From an uncultured Alphaproteobacteria bacterium (GTDB lineage: Bacteria > Pseudomonadota > Alphaproteobacteria > RF32 > CAG-239): 64,000 nt of DNA. The DNA lies in assembly GCA_949282205.1 (NCBI GenBank), contig CASDOS010000054.1:56364-120363 (forward strand), written 5' to 3'. Positions 9,947 to 18,074 of the stretch are shown here, piece after piece (position 1 is the first letter of the stretch; every line of letters starts with the position of its first letter). The position numbers were made by a program, and so were the translations under genes. The notes below the pieces were generated by a model, which saw nothing but the letters and a program-made list of their open reading frames with translations, had not been told where the DNA came from and made no database searches.

Positions 9947-11179
9947 ATGATTAATATACTGTGGGCGGGAATGTTTTTATCTGCGATTGTTGGCGCTTTG
10001 TATCAGCTGATTTTTTTGCATAATTATGATATTTTTTCTCAGATCACCAATGCTATTTTTCAAAACGCGCAAAGCGCTGTTGAAATTTCTATCGGACTTA
10101 TTGGTATTTTGAGCTTTTGGTTGGGAATCCTAAAGCTCATTGAAAATGCTCATATCGCTGAAAAAATTTCTCAAAAACTTACCCCTCTTTTTAAAGTGCT
10201 TATGAAAGATGTACCTTCCAATAGTCCGGCTATTTCTACGGTTGTTCTTAATATGGCCGCTAATTTTTTGGGACTGGATAACGCAGCTACCCCTATGGGA
10301 CTCAAAGCTATGGAACAACTCCAAGAACACAATACAGCAAAAGATGTTGCCAGTGATGCGCAAATTCTGTTTATGATACTTAACGCATCTTCCGTAACTC
10401 TTATCCCTATTACTATTTTTATGTATCGTGCACAAATGGGGGCGGCTCATCCAACGGATGTCTTTATTCCGATTTTATTGGCGACCTCTGTTTCTACGCT
10501 TACTGGTTTTTTACTGGTGGCAATACGGCAAAAAATTAATCTTGCTGACAGGACTTTATTAAAATGGCTATGTGGTTTTGTTTTGCTTATTCTTGCTCTC
10601 ACACTTCTTTTCCTGAATTTAGCTCCAGCTCAGAGATTGGCTCTTTCATCCGCGCTTGGTAATATTATTCTTATTCTCTTATTAGGCTCGATTATTTATA
10701 TCTCACTTAAAAATAAAATTAAGTGTTATGAGGTTTTTGTTGATGGTGCTAAAGAAGGTTTTTCCATCGCCTTTAATATTTTACCTTACCTTCTTGCCAT
10801 GCTTGTTGCTATCGGCGTTTTTAGAGCTTCAGGTATTTTGGATATTATTGTTGATGGAATTAAAACTCTTTGTTCTTGGTTGCATATTGATACCCAATTT
10901 GCCGACGCTCTTCCTACCGCTTTTATGAAACCTTTATCAGGTAGCGGTGCTCGCGCTATGATGATTGAAACGATGCAAACTTTCGGTCCTGACAGTTTTG
11001 CTGCCTTTGCTTCTTCGGTTATTCAAGGTTCTACCGAAACTACTTTTTACGTCTTGACGGTTTACTTCGGCGCTATTAATATTTCTAAAACCAGATATGC
11101 CCTTAAATATGCTCTCTTGTCAGATTTAGCCGGTATTTTGGCTGCTATCGGGTTTGCTTATATGTTTTATTCTAATTAA
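9947..11179 (+). CDS. SpmA-SpmB-like nucleoside-recognition domain membrane protein
   Basis: 410-residue polytopic membrane protein. The N-terminal half (NMAANFLGLDNAATPMGLKAM, about 104-124) matches the SpmA-type Gate/nucleoside-recognition domain, and the C-terminal half (AFMKPLSGSGARAMMIETM, about 325-343, then IQGSTETTFYVLTVYFG) matches SpmB. In Firmicutes these are two spore-maturation genes; Gram-negative non-sporeformers commonly carry the fused form, whose substrate is unknown. Good GGGGAG ribosome site. Followed after 20 bases by dtd on the same strand, so likely co-transcribed with it. Confidence 0.8.
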   Translation: MINILWAGMFLSAIVGALYQLIFLHNYDIFSQITNAIFQNAQSAVEISIGLIGILSFWLGILKLIENAHIAEKISQKLTPLFKVLMKDVPSNSPAISTVVLNMAANFLGLDNAATPMGLKAMEQLQEHNTAKDVASDAQILFMILNASSVTLIPITIFMYRAQMGAAHPTDVFIPILLATSVSTLTGFLLVAIRQKINLADRTLLKWLCGFVLLILALTLLFLNLAPAQRLALSSALGNIILILLLGSIIYISLKNKIKCYEVFVDGAKEGFSIAFNILPYLLAMLVAIGVFRASGILDIIVDGIKTLCSWLHIDTQFADALPTAFMKPLSGSGARAMMIETMQTFGPDSFAAFASSVIQGSTETTFYVLTVYFGAINISKTRYALKYALLSDLAGILAAIGFAYMFYSN

Positions 11180-11199
11180 TAGATTCGGAGTTTTCGGCT

Positions 11200-11637
11200 A
11201 TGAAATTGCTTGTTCAAAGAGTATTAAGTGCTCATGTTGAAGTTAATCAACAAGTTGTCGGACATATTCAAAATGGTATGCTTGTTTTTTTAGGTGTTGA
11301 AAAAGGTGATACTAAACAACATGCAGAATTTTTAGCTAATAAACTCACGAATCTGCGCATCTTCGAAGATGATAACGGGAAAATGAATTTGTCGGTTAAA
11401 GATGTTCATGGTGAGATTCTTGTTGTTTCGCAATTTACTCTCGCTGCAGACCTTTCTCGCGGTAATCGCCCGGGATTTGATAATGCGGAACTTCCCGAAA
11501 AAGCAAATGATATGTATAAATATTTTCTTCAATTGTTAAAAAATAACGGTATTACTCCGCAGACCGGCATTTTTCAGGCGGATATGAAAGTTCATTTGAT
11601 TAATGACGGACCTTGTACTTTTTGGCTTTCTAAATAG
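11200..11637 (+). CDS. dtd: D-aminoacyl-tRNA deacylase
   Basis: Proofreading enzyme that hydrolyses D-amino acids (and glycine mischarged on tRNA-Ala) from tRNA. 145 residues, the usual size. The SQFTLAAD motif (near residues 77-84) and the C-terminal NDGPCTFWL motif are visible. The second is the Gly-cisPro chirality-checking motif, normally GPVT; here Val is replaced by Cys, an unusual but probably tolerated change because Gly-Pro and Thr remain. Preceded by a GGAG site; its stop directly abuts the convergent gene at 11638. Confidence 0.93.
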   Translation: MKLLVQRVLSAHVEVNQQVVGHIQNGMLVFLGVEKGDTKQHAEFLANKLTNLRIFEDDNGKMNLSVKDVHGEILVVSQFTLAADLSRGNRPGFDNAELPEKANDMYKYFLQLLKNNGITPQTGIFQADMKVHLINDGPCTFWLSK

Positions 11638-12498
11638 TTATTCTTTTAACAAATTATTCAATTTTCCCGATAACGCGTTTATCCCGTCTTCAAGTAGCTT
11701 TTCTATCAGTTTATGAGCGATTTCTTGTGTGTCTTGTTCTTTACTTATGATGATGTAGCGGTTTTGCGTTTCCGAATCGACTAATGTACCATCGTTCTTT
11801 CTCAATTCTATCATCACCGACATACTGTATCGACTATTAGTTTCATTTATAGGCTCTATTTTAGATAAAATTAATTTCGGAATAAGAAAATAATCTGCTA
11901 ACTCTTGACTTTCCGTGACCAGAACTTGCGGTTCAAAACTCAATCGTTCTGCTATTTTGGCTGTGAAATCTGATGATGTTTTACCATTGTAGTATTCTAT
12001 TTCTTTTATATACAATAAAGGGCGTGTGCCATCGGTTTCATATATGGACTTTGGCAGTACCGTATTAATTTTTTCGGCTATTTGTGCTACTCTTTCTTCC
12101 TTAAATGATGGTAATTTTTCTAATGAGGCAATTTCTGCTATTTTTTCTTTGGCTAATTTTCCGCTTATCTCCAGACATATTTTCTCATTATCGTCTTGCA
12201 CGGTTATTACGGTTATGTCGTTTAAGGCTTTATCCGCTATTCTGTATGCTAAAATATTATATGTGTGGTCATCCATATCCTGTGCTATTGCCTTGACCTC
12301 AGGACATTTTTTTACGGCCATTAAAACGGCTTTGTCATACGCTTTATAGCGAATTTCCGAACGGGTTTGTTCCTCATTTATTTTCGAACAGGCCGTTCCG
12401 CTTACTTCTACAAAAAAACTGTCTGCCCTAGCTAAACCGATTAAATTTATCAGTATCACTAAAACAGACAGCTTTGTTAATAAAGATTTCATCTTCAT
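11638..12498 (-). CDS. Secreted protein, possibly LpoB/CsgG-like periplasmic component
   Basis: 286 residues with a signal peptide (hydrophobic core about 10-22, likely cleavage after ARA near residue 25). The mature protein has an N-terminal domain of alternating strands and helices, then a C-terminal domain with SDFTAKIAERLSFEPQVLV and IELRKNDGTLVDSETQNRY. This resembles the fold pattern of LpoB/CsgG-type lipoprotein partners, but the match is by eye and weak. It starts just 1 base downstream of the stop of the lipoprotein gene at 12500-13456, so the two form an operon and may act together at the envelope. No lipobox here: it would be soluble in the periplasm. Function unassigned. Confidence 0.5.
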   Translation of the reverse strand: MKMKSLLTKLSVLVILINLIGLARADSFFVEVSGTACSKINEEQTRSEIRYKAYDKAVLMAVKKCPEVKAIAQDMDDHTYNILAYRIADKALNDITVITVQDDNEKICLEISGKLAKEKIAEIASLEKLPSFKEERVAQIAEKINTVLPKSIYETDGTRPLLYIKEIEYYNGKTSSDFTAKIAERLSFEPQVLVTESQELADYFLIPKLILSKIEPINETNSRYSMSVMIELRKNDGTLVDSETQNRYIIISKEQDTQEIAHKLIEKLLEDGINALSGKLNNLLKE

Positions 12499-12499
12499 A

Positions 12500-13456
12500 C
12501 TATTCTTGTACTTGTCTGATAATCTCTACCCATTCATTTACTTTTTTACCGCTTTTATCAAACATTGCTAATTTATATTGCAATGCCGGTGTGGCATTAT
12601 CCGGTGCTACATACCAATCTGCTGAGGTGTCTACGATGAAATCCGCATTATTGATATTATTGACTACTTCGTAGGTCTTTGAACCACTTATAATATCCTT
12701 GGTGGCACCTTTTAAGCGATGACTACCGTATGGTAAGTCAGAACTTAATAATTTGGTATCTTTGATATATATCGTTCTGGTTTTGCTACTGTCATAAATT
12801 GCTGATGTGTCTTGTAACATGCGATTAGTCGCACGGGTTGCAACAACAATGTATGCTTCAGGTGAATATTTTGAAATAACTGCAGCATCCACTTTTCCTT
12901 GAGATGATTTCATTCCAACAACTTCCGAATGGTACGGATTTTGTTTCACAGTTACTTCAACAAAATCTCCTGCCGGGGCATTTTGTGGTGTTGCGGCGCC
13001 ATAACCAGTATAACTAACTTCGGCCGGAATAATTTCTTCATGCGTGGTTACAACCGGTTCGCAAACTTCTTTACCGCAAGGCTCTTCCATTGTGGTGGTT
13101 GTCGTAATTATCTTCTTGGTTGTTGTTACTTTCGGCTGCGGTATTGGCATCTGCTGACATCCACATGACGGCATACATGTTGGTTGATAGCATGGTTGTG
13201 CCACTTCCGCGCAAGGACAATCATATACCGGTTGCGGCGCTGGTACATACACGGGTTCCGGTTTTACTATTACCGGAGCCGCTACCGGTGCCGGCGCTAT
13301 CGGCGCTGGTGCCATTGGCATTGGTTCTATCATTGGAGCTTGGTCTTCATAGACCGTTTCATCAAATGTAACATTCTCTACCTCTTCCCACTGGTTGTCA
13401 TTGTGCGAACACGCTGCCAGCATCGTACAGGTTATGATACTTATTATTCTTCTCAT
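12500..13456 (-). CDS. Lipoprotein with Pro-rich and Cys-rich linker, LpoB-like C-terminus
   Basis: 318 residues. A lipobox LAAC places the lipidated Cys at residue 16. Next come an acidic stretch, a Pro/Ala/Val-rich linker (about 42-78), a cluster of about ten cysteines (about 78-105), a Thr-rich run, then a globular C-terminal domain (about 170-318) with ATRATNRMLQDT and NNADFIVDTSADWYV. Lipobox plus long Pro-rich linker plus small alpha/beta domain is the layout of LpoB, the outer-membrane activator of penicillin-binding protein PBP1b. The domain match is suggestive only. The cysteine cluster is not a feature of known LpoB. GGAG-type ribosome site; first gene of a two-gene operon. Confidence 0.55.
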   Translation of the reverse strand: MRRIISIITCTMLAACSHNDNQWEEVENVTFDETVYEDQAPMIEPMPMAPAPIAPAPVAAPVIVKPEPVYVPAPQPVYDCPCAEVAQPCYQPTCMPSCGCQQMPIPQPKVTTTKKIITTTTTMEEPCGKEVCEPVVTTHEEIIPAEVSYTGYGAATPQNAPAGDFVEVTVKQNPYHSEVVGMKSSQGKVDAAVISKYSPEAYIVVATRATNRMLQDTSAIYDSSKTRTIYIKDTKLLSSDLPYGSHRLKGATKDIISGSKTYEVVNNINNADFIVDTSADWYVAPDNATPALQYKLAMFDKSGKKVNEWVEIIRQVQE

Positions 13457-13589
13457 TGGGCATCTCCTACTAAATTATTATTGTTTATACTTTTAGCGCT
13501 AAGCAATTAAAATTTTCTTAAGTTTATGATTTACTTTTGCATTTTTTTGTGTTACTTCCCTTTATCGCTAATGCTTAAACGGAGTTGTT

Positions 13590-14030
13590 ATGACTATTAC
13601 TTTCGCTTCTTTTATATTTGCTTTTTTATTCTTATTTAGAGCTGTGCAAAAAAATACTTTCTTCACTCTTTACGCTACGACAATGATTTTAACAGCTTAT
13701 TATTGCGAAAGTCAACTGGGTTGGCACGTCAAGCCTTTTTCAAAAGCTGCTATTATGCTGTTTGTTCTTTTTCACTTGCCTTTGATTAATTTTTTTACGT
13801 TTATCGCTTATGGCAGAGATAAAAAATGTGCGCAAAAAGGTGAATGGCGTATTCCCGAAGTTCAATTGCATACTTTGGAGTTGCTCGGAGGGACAATCGG
13901 CGCTATCATCGGACAGAATTTCTTTCATCATAAAAGAAAGAAAAAATCTTATATGGCAACTTTTTTTGCTACCATATTTATTCAACTTGGGGCTATTTTT
14001 TATATTTTACACGCCTTAAAATTTTTGTAA
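13590..14030 (+). CDS. DUF1294 membrane protein
   Basis: 146 residues with about four membrane segments. The family signature is clear: YGRDKKCAQKGEWRIPE followed by LHTLELLGGTIGAIIGQ and an HHKRKKKSY basic motif, equal to the DUF1294 pattern DKxxA...RIPE...LLGGxxGAxxGQ...HKTxK. In other bacteria the domain is sometimes fused to a cold-shock domain; here it stands alone with extra N-terminal helices. Function unknown. ACGGAG ribosome site. It converges with the YbjN-like gene with one base between stop codons. Confidence 0.75.
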   Translation: MTITFASFIFAFLFLFRAVQKNTFFTLYATTMILTAYYCESQLGWHVKPFSKAAIMLFVLFHLPLINFFTFIAYGRDKKCAQKGEWRIPEVQLHTLELLGGTIGAIIGQNFFHHKRKKKSYMATFFATIFIQLGAIFYILHALKFL

Positions 14031-14031
14031 C

Positions 14032-14517
14032 CTACATTACCATCGCACTTGTGTAAAGTGCCTGCGACGGTTCTATATTCTGGCGCATGACGGCGTTGAA
14101 TATCGGATAAACTCGTTCACACTCCATTATGGACAATTCAATTATCTTGCTTATTTTATGTGTAAATAATTCTTCATTGTCCTGCAAAATCAGAGAATGC
14201 TTGAATATCGGCATTTTCTGTTCGCTCCAATAGGCAAAGTGACCTAACCATAAATTCTCATTTAACATTGCCAATAACTCAAACATCTTCGCTCTGTCTA
14301 CATTTGATGTTTCTATATTCAATAAACACGAAATATGAACACAACGTAAATGTTCTTCATAGGCAAAAAATACCAGCATATTATCCCATTTGCCTTGAAC
14401 TTCGGCAACCAGTTCATTATCTTTTCGGCGATCATATGAAACTTTATCTCGAGAAAATATCCCTTCTATCGTATCTATCGGATTATATAAATCTTCTTCT
14501 ATTGCTAAATTTATCAC
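14032..14517 (-). CDS. YbjN-domain protein
   Basis: 161-residue cytoplasmic protein. The pattern of an N-terminal helix, strands around WDNMLVFFAYEEHLRCVHISC, a helix with RAKMFELLAMLNENLWLGHF and a final helical part fits the YbjN/T3SS-chaperone-like fold common in alphaproteobacteria as an uncharacterised gene. Such proteins are proposed regulators or chaperones; no catalytic motif is expected. Stands alone, divergent from lgt across a 247-base region. Confidence 0.6.
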   Translation of the reverse strand: MINLAIEEDLYNPIDTIEGIFSRDKVSYDRRKDNELVAEVQGKWDNMLVFFAYEEHLRCVHISCLLNIETSNVDRAKMFELLAMLNENLWLGHFAYWSEQKMPIFKHSLILQDNEELFTHKISKIIELSIMECERVYPIFNAVMRQNIEPSQALYTSAMVM

Positions 14518-14764
14518 CGTTTTTTCCTCTTTTGTTGCCGCATTCGTGTTTTTATTTTTTACGCAACCACCTGCTTAAAACAACCATAATCTATAGTTTT
14601 CCACTTATTTAAGAAATCAGTAACTTTTTTCTTTTTTACAAATTGCCTTTTATCATATACTTAGTTTAAAACTATTTTTTTTTTGCTTTTTTATGTGGAT
14701 TATATTTTTTTATTAATATAAATTTAAGTGTTCGCAGAGGTTATTTCATATTCGGAGTTGAGCC
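14518..14764. other. Divergent intergenic region, no gene seen
   Basis: 247 very AT-rich bases between the YbjN-like gene and lgt. They hold long T runs and must contain promoters for both. I see no ORF, RNA gene or clear terminator. TATAAT-like sequences are so frequent here that no promoter can be picked with confidence. Confidence 0.5.
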
Positions 14765-15559
14765 ATGTATTTTGATTTTCCAAACGTATCCCCCGTTATC
14801 TTTTCCATTGGTTCTTTTTCTTTGCGTTGGTACGCTTTAGCTTATCTTGTCGGAATAGTTTCCGCTTGGATGTTAACCAAAAGAAATATTAGAAAATATA
14901 ATTTAGGTATCTCTGACGAACAACTTGATGATCTTGTTTTTTATGTAACTCTCGGAATTATCTTAGGAGGACGGTTGGGATATGTTTGCTGCTACGGGGA
15001 CGGCTATTTCTGGAGAAATCCGCAAGAGATATTTGCTTTGTGGCATGGCGGTATGTCTTTTCACGGCGGTATTGTCGGGGTGATTTTTAGTTTATATCTT
15101 TTTGCAAAAAAATATAAATTTCCTTTTCTTAAAATAACGGATATTGTTGCTCTTTATGTCCCTATTGGTATTTTTTTAGGACGTCTGGCTAATTTTGTTA
15201 ATGACGAATTGTGGGGACGTGTTACTAATGTTCCTTGGGCAGTTAAATTTCCTGACGGAGGTTATTTACCTCGCCATCCTTCACAGCTTTATGAAGCTAT
15301 GCTTGAAGGCATTTTGATGTTTGTTGTTCTTAATCTTATTTGGAAAAAAACTTTTGTAAGAGAGCATGTGGGCATTATATCTTCTGTCTTTTTGATGTTT
15401 TATGCTTTTTCACGCATTGTTGTCGAATTTTTTAGAGAACCTGACCAGCAAATCGGTTTTTTGTTAGGCGGGATTACTATGGGGCAATTGCTTTCTCTTC
15501 CTTTTTTGCTTCTGGGAATTTTTATTCTTCATCACGCTGTTAAAACACCGCAAACCTAA
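14765..15559 (+). CDS. lgt: Prolipoprotein diacylglyceryl transferase
   Basis: Inner-membrane enzyme that attaches diacylglycerol from phosphatidylglycerol to the lipobox cysteine of prolipoproteins; required for the lipoproteins encoded in this window. 264 residues, seven membrane segments. Motifs: HGGMSFHGG (about residues 97-105), the Lgt signature GRLANFVNDELWGR, and PRHPSQLYEA. The signature normally reads GNFINGELWGR; the Ala for Gly and Asp for Gly are minor departures. GGAG ribosome site before the ATG. Followed by a convergent gene 8 bases away. Confidence 0.95.
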   Translation: MYFDFPNVSPVIFSIGSFSLRWYALAYLVGIVSAWMLTKRNIRKYNLGISDEQLDDLVFYVTLGIILGGRLGYVCCYGDGYFWRNPQEIFALWHGGMSFHGGIVGVIFSLYLFAKKYKFPFLKITDIVALYVPIGIFLGRLANFVNDELWGRVTNVPWAVKFPDGGYLPRHPSQLYEAMLEGILMFVVLNLIWKKTFVREHVGIISSVFLMFYAFSRIVVEFFREPDQQIGFLLGGITMGQLLSLPFLLLGIFILHHAVKTPQT

Positions 15560-15567
15560 TTTGCTTA

Positions 15568-16740
15568 TTAGGCTTTTATGGTAATATTGCGGGTAAATTT
15601 ACAGGCTTTTTGTAAATTTTCTTCTGCTCGGGTCAAAACTGCCATCGGCGTTGCATCACTGCGCTTTTTTTCACTAACGCATTGCGATACCGTTAATTGG
15701 AGATTATTATTCTCATTAAATACAAAAATCGATTTTGCAATGCTTCGGCGAATATTTTCAGCCTTTTCAAAACTTTCTGCCGCGTTCATATGCGTAAATG
15801 CTAAAATCAATGCATCAGACTTGTAATTATATATCAATACTTCCGGATTGACGGTTTTTATTCGTTCCAGAAACATCTTTTTTAGTAATAACATTTTTCT
15901 GTATCCGAAACGTTTCATTAAACGTTCGTATTCATCTATATACATTAGTGATATACTGTATTTCAGGGGGTATTTACTTTCTGCCTCGCGATTGTACTCT
16001 TTATAATTCTCGATATCTAATTCTTCATCTCGTTCTCGAATGTAAAAAACATAATAAATTGATGAAATTAAAAGAATTAAACTCGCCGCTAAAAAGAATA
16101 AACTAAACGCTAATAAATTATCAGAATAGTATATTCCCGTAAATACAGCTATTGATGAAAATAATGCTGTCGCACTTAAAATCTTGCCTTTCTCTATATA
16201 ATATATCAAAAGTATCAACATACAAATAATTGATATAAGCATGGCCGGATAATTAAACATTCCGATATGTTTATAAAAATAATACGAATCTGCATCTATA
16301 CTATGATTCTGCAGTTTTTCTATAAGCGCCGTTTGCAAAAACAAAAATATATAAAACAAACTCCAATATTTATAATGTCGTTGTTTTTTGAATATAAAAT
16401 ACGCTATAACTAGATTAGGTAAAATTAAAGTGCTCCATATATTATACCCTGATGAAAATATATAATCCTCACCATAAGTGTATCTTAAATTATTTATAAC
16501 CAAATAACTTATATATATTATAGAGGCTTGAACTACCGAACTCACAACTCTTAATCCGCCCATTATGACCATTGTCAAAACGATACATCCGATAAATGAT
16601 GCATGGATGGCATGGTAATTATCTTCGGAAAAATCCGATACAGAAAAGAAATATACGAAAAAAGTGCCGATAATAAAAATCGGCAACCATGCTCCTTTGT
16701 TAAATTTAGCAATTTTTTCTAATTCGAATTCCAGCAACAT
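15568..16740 (-). CDS. Membrane protein with degenerate GGDEF domain
   Basis: The ATG at 16740 has CGGAG 7 bases upstream and is preferred to an in-frame GTG at 16767. About 390 residues. Residues 1-235 hold several hydrophobic segments, probably seven or eight; the C-terminal 150 follow the GGDEF (diguanylate cyclase) layout: SISLMYIDEYERLMKRFGY, a helix, LIYNYKSDALILAF in place of the catalytic hairpin, then a helix and a final strand. The expected GG(D/E)EF is YKSDA (residues 306-310), so cyclase activity is unlikely; a nucleotide-binding or partner-binding role is possible. No inhibitory RxxD site is evident. Lies between convergent lgt and queA. Confidence 0.55.
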   Translation of the reverse strand: MLLEFELEKIAKFNKGAWLPIFIIGTFFVYFFSVSDFSEDNYHAIHASFIGCIVLTMVIMGGLRVVSSVVQASIIYISYLVINNLRYTYGEDYIFSSGYNIWSTLILPNLVIAYFIFKKQRHYKYWSLFYIFLFLQTALIEKLQNHSIDADSYYFYKHIGMFNYPAMLISIICMLILLIYYIEKGKILSATALFSSIAVFTGIYYSDNLLAFSLFFLAASLILLISSIYYVFYIRERDEELDIENYKEYNREAESKYPLKYSISLMYIDEYERLMKRFGYRKMLLLKKMFLERIKTVNPEVLIYNYKSDALILAFTHMNAAESFEKAENIRRSIAKSIFVFNENNNLQLTVSQCVSEKKRSDATPMAVLTRAEENLQKACKFTRNITIKA

Positions 16741-16799
16741 AAATCTCCGGTGATTGTTCTTTCTCACTTATTTATGTCGCTTATCTTAAGAAGAAATGG

Positions 16800-17882
16800 T
16801 TAAATTTTATTTACACATTTTAAAATTGAACTATCTCCGTAGGAATAAAAACGATATTTTTCTTTAATCGCATGCGCATAAGCCGCTTTCATTCTTTCTG
16901 TTCCGGCTATCGCGCATATTAGCATAAATAATGTCGATTTCGGTAAATGGAAATTCGTAATTATTCCGTCTATCATTTTAAATTTATATCCCGGAGTTAT
17001 GAAAATGGATGTTTCTCCATTAAACGGATGTAAAACACCTTTATCATCTCCGGCACTTTCCAATAACCGTACCGATGTCGTCCCAACGGCAATAATCCTT
17101 CGTCCTTCCGCTTTTGCTTTATTGATTATATCACAGGCGTCTTTAGTTATTATACCATATTCCGCGTGCATCTTATGGTCTTTGGTATCTTCTGTTTTAA
17201 CGGGTAAAAATGTTCCGGCACCGACATGCAGTGTCAAAAAGACTTTGGTTATTCCCTTTTCTTCCAATCTTCTTAAAACATTATCCGTAAAATGTAAACC
17301 GGCGGTCGGGGCGGCTACCGCTCCTGCATATTTTGCATACACTGTTTGATAATTTTCTTTATCGTTATATCTATTCCATAATCCTGATAACGGTTTCTCT
17401 CTCTTTATATATGGCGGAAGCGGCATTAAACCATATATTTCCAATTTCTTTGATAAATCATCCACCAAACAAAGAAATTCCAGCAAAACACCATCTTCTC
17501 CGTGCTTTTCCAGAACTTTTGCCTTAAAATCAGATTGTTCATAACTTATTTCTGACGTATAGAATGTTATGATGTCTTCAGGATGCAATCGCTTGGAATT
17601 TTTAATAAATGCCCACCATGTTTGCCCATTTTCGGGGTGATATAATGTTACTTCAACTTCAGCTTCTCCTCGGCGCCCATAAAGTCGTGCCGGTATTACT
17701 TTGGTGTCATTGAATACCAATACATCTCCTTTTTGCAATATATCCGGTAAATCGTAAAAATGACGATCTATAATTTTATCGTCTTGAGTCACATCCATTA
17801 AACGTGATGCATCTCTTGGGTTCGCCGGCTCTTTCGCTATCAACTCTTTGTCTAATTCAAAATCAAATAAATCTACACGCAT
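16800..17882 (-). CDS. queA: S-adenosylmethionine:tRNA ribosyltransferase-isomerase
   Basis: Transfers the ribosyl part of SAM to preQ1 in tRNA to make epoxyqueuosine. Start set at the ATG at 17882 (MRVDLFDFELD), preceded by AAAGGA; the upstream in-frame extension is basic and unlike the family. This gives 360 residues, close to the usual 340-360. Motifs include FNDTKVIPARL, the GAVAAPTAGLHFT segment, LHVGAGTFLPV and ITNFHLPKSTLFML. It is separate from tgt, which is not in the window. Confidence 0.95.
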   Translation of the reverse strand: MRVDLFDFELDKELIAKEPANPRDASRLMDVTQDDKIIDRHFYDLPDILQKGDVLVFNDTKVIPARLYGRRGEAEVEVTLYHPENGQTWWAFIKNSKRLHPEDIITFYTSEISYEQSDFKAKVLEKHGEDGVLLEFLCLVDDLSKKLEIYGLMPLPPYIKREKPLSGLWNRYNDKENYQTVYAKYAGAVAAPTAGLHFTDNVLRRLEEKGITKVFLTLHVGAGTFLPVKTEDTKDHKMHAEYGIITKDACDIINKAKAEGRRIIAVGTTSVRLLESAGDDKGVLHPFNGETSIFITPGYKFKMIDGIITNFHLPKSTLFMLICAIAGTERMKAAYAHAIKEKYRFYSYGDSSILKCVNKI

Positions 17883-17967
17883 TCTTCTTTCCTTTATCCG
17901 TTTTTCACGGTTATAATCCCGCTTATTTATTTTGGCAACCACTTTTTTCTTTACTTTTCCTTTACTT

Positions 17968-17997
17968 TTGACAATTTTTTAAAAAATTATTTAAAAT
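17968..17997 (+). promoter_or_regulatory. Possible upstream promoter of repeat-protein gene
   Basis: A consensus -35 TTGACA (17968-17973) and TAAAAT (17992-17997) with an 18-base spacer lie upstream of the gene starting at 18075. It would act as a second promoter beside the better-placed one at 18011. Confidence 0.4.
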
Positions 17998-18010
17998 CGA
18001 CAAAAAGTTA

Positions 18011-18039
18011 TTGAAATAATTAAAATACTGGTATATACT
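18011..18039 (+). promoter_or_regulatory. Sigma-70-type promoter of repeat-protein gene
   Basis: TTGAAA (18011-18016), 17-base spacer, TATACT (18034-18039). Transcription would start near 18046, leaving a leader of about 29 bases with GGAG before the ATG at 18075. This also argues against use of the in-frame ATG at 18051. Confidence 0.55.
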
Positions 18040-18074
18040 GTCGTTAAATAATGGTCTTTTTGGAGATAAATACG

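Noticed and set aside
13120..13510. Overlapping plus-strand open frames rich in Arg/Pro opposite the lipoprotein gene
   Set aside because: They are the antisense reading of a Pro-, Thr- and Cys-rich coding region.
14518..14764. Possible RNA gene in the longest AT-rich intergenic region
   Set aside because: No cloverleaf, conserved RNA motif or strong hairpin was seen.
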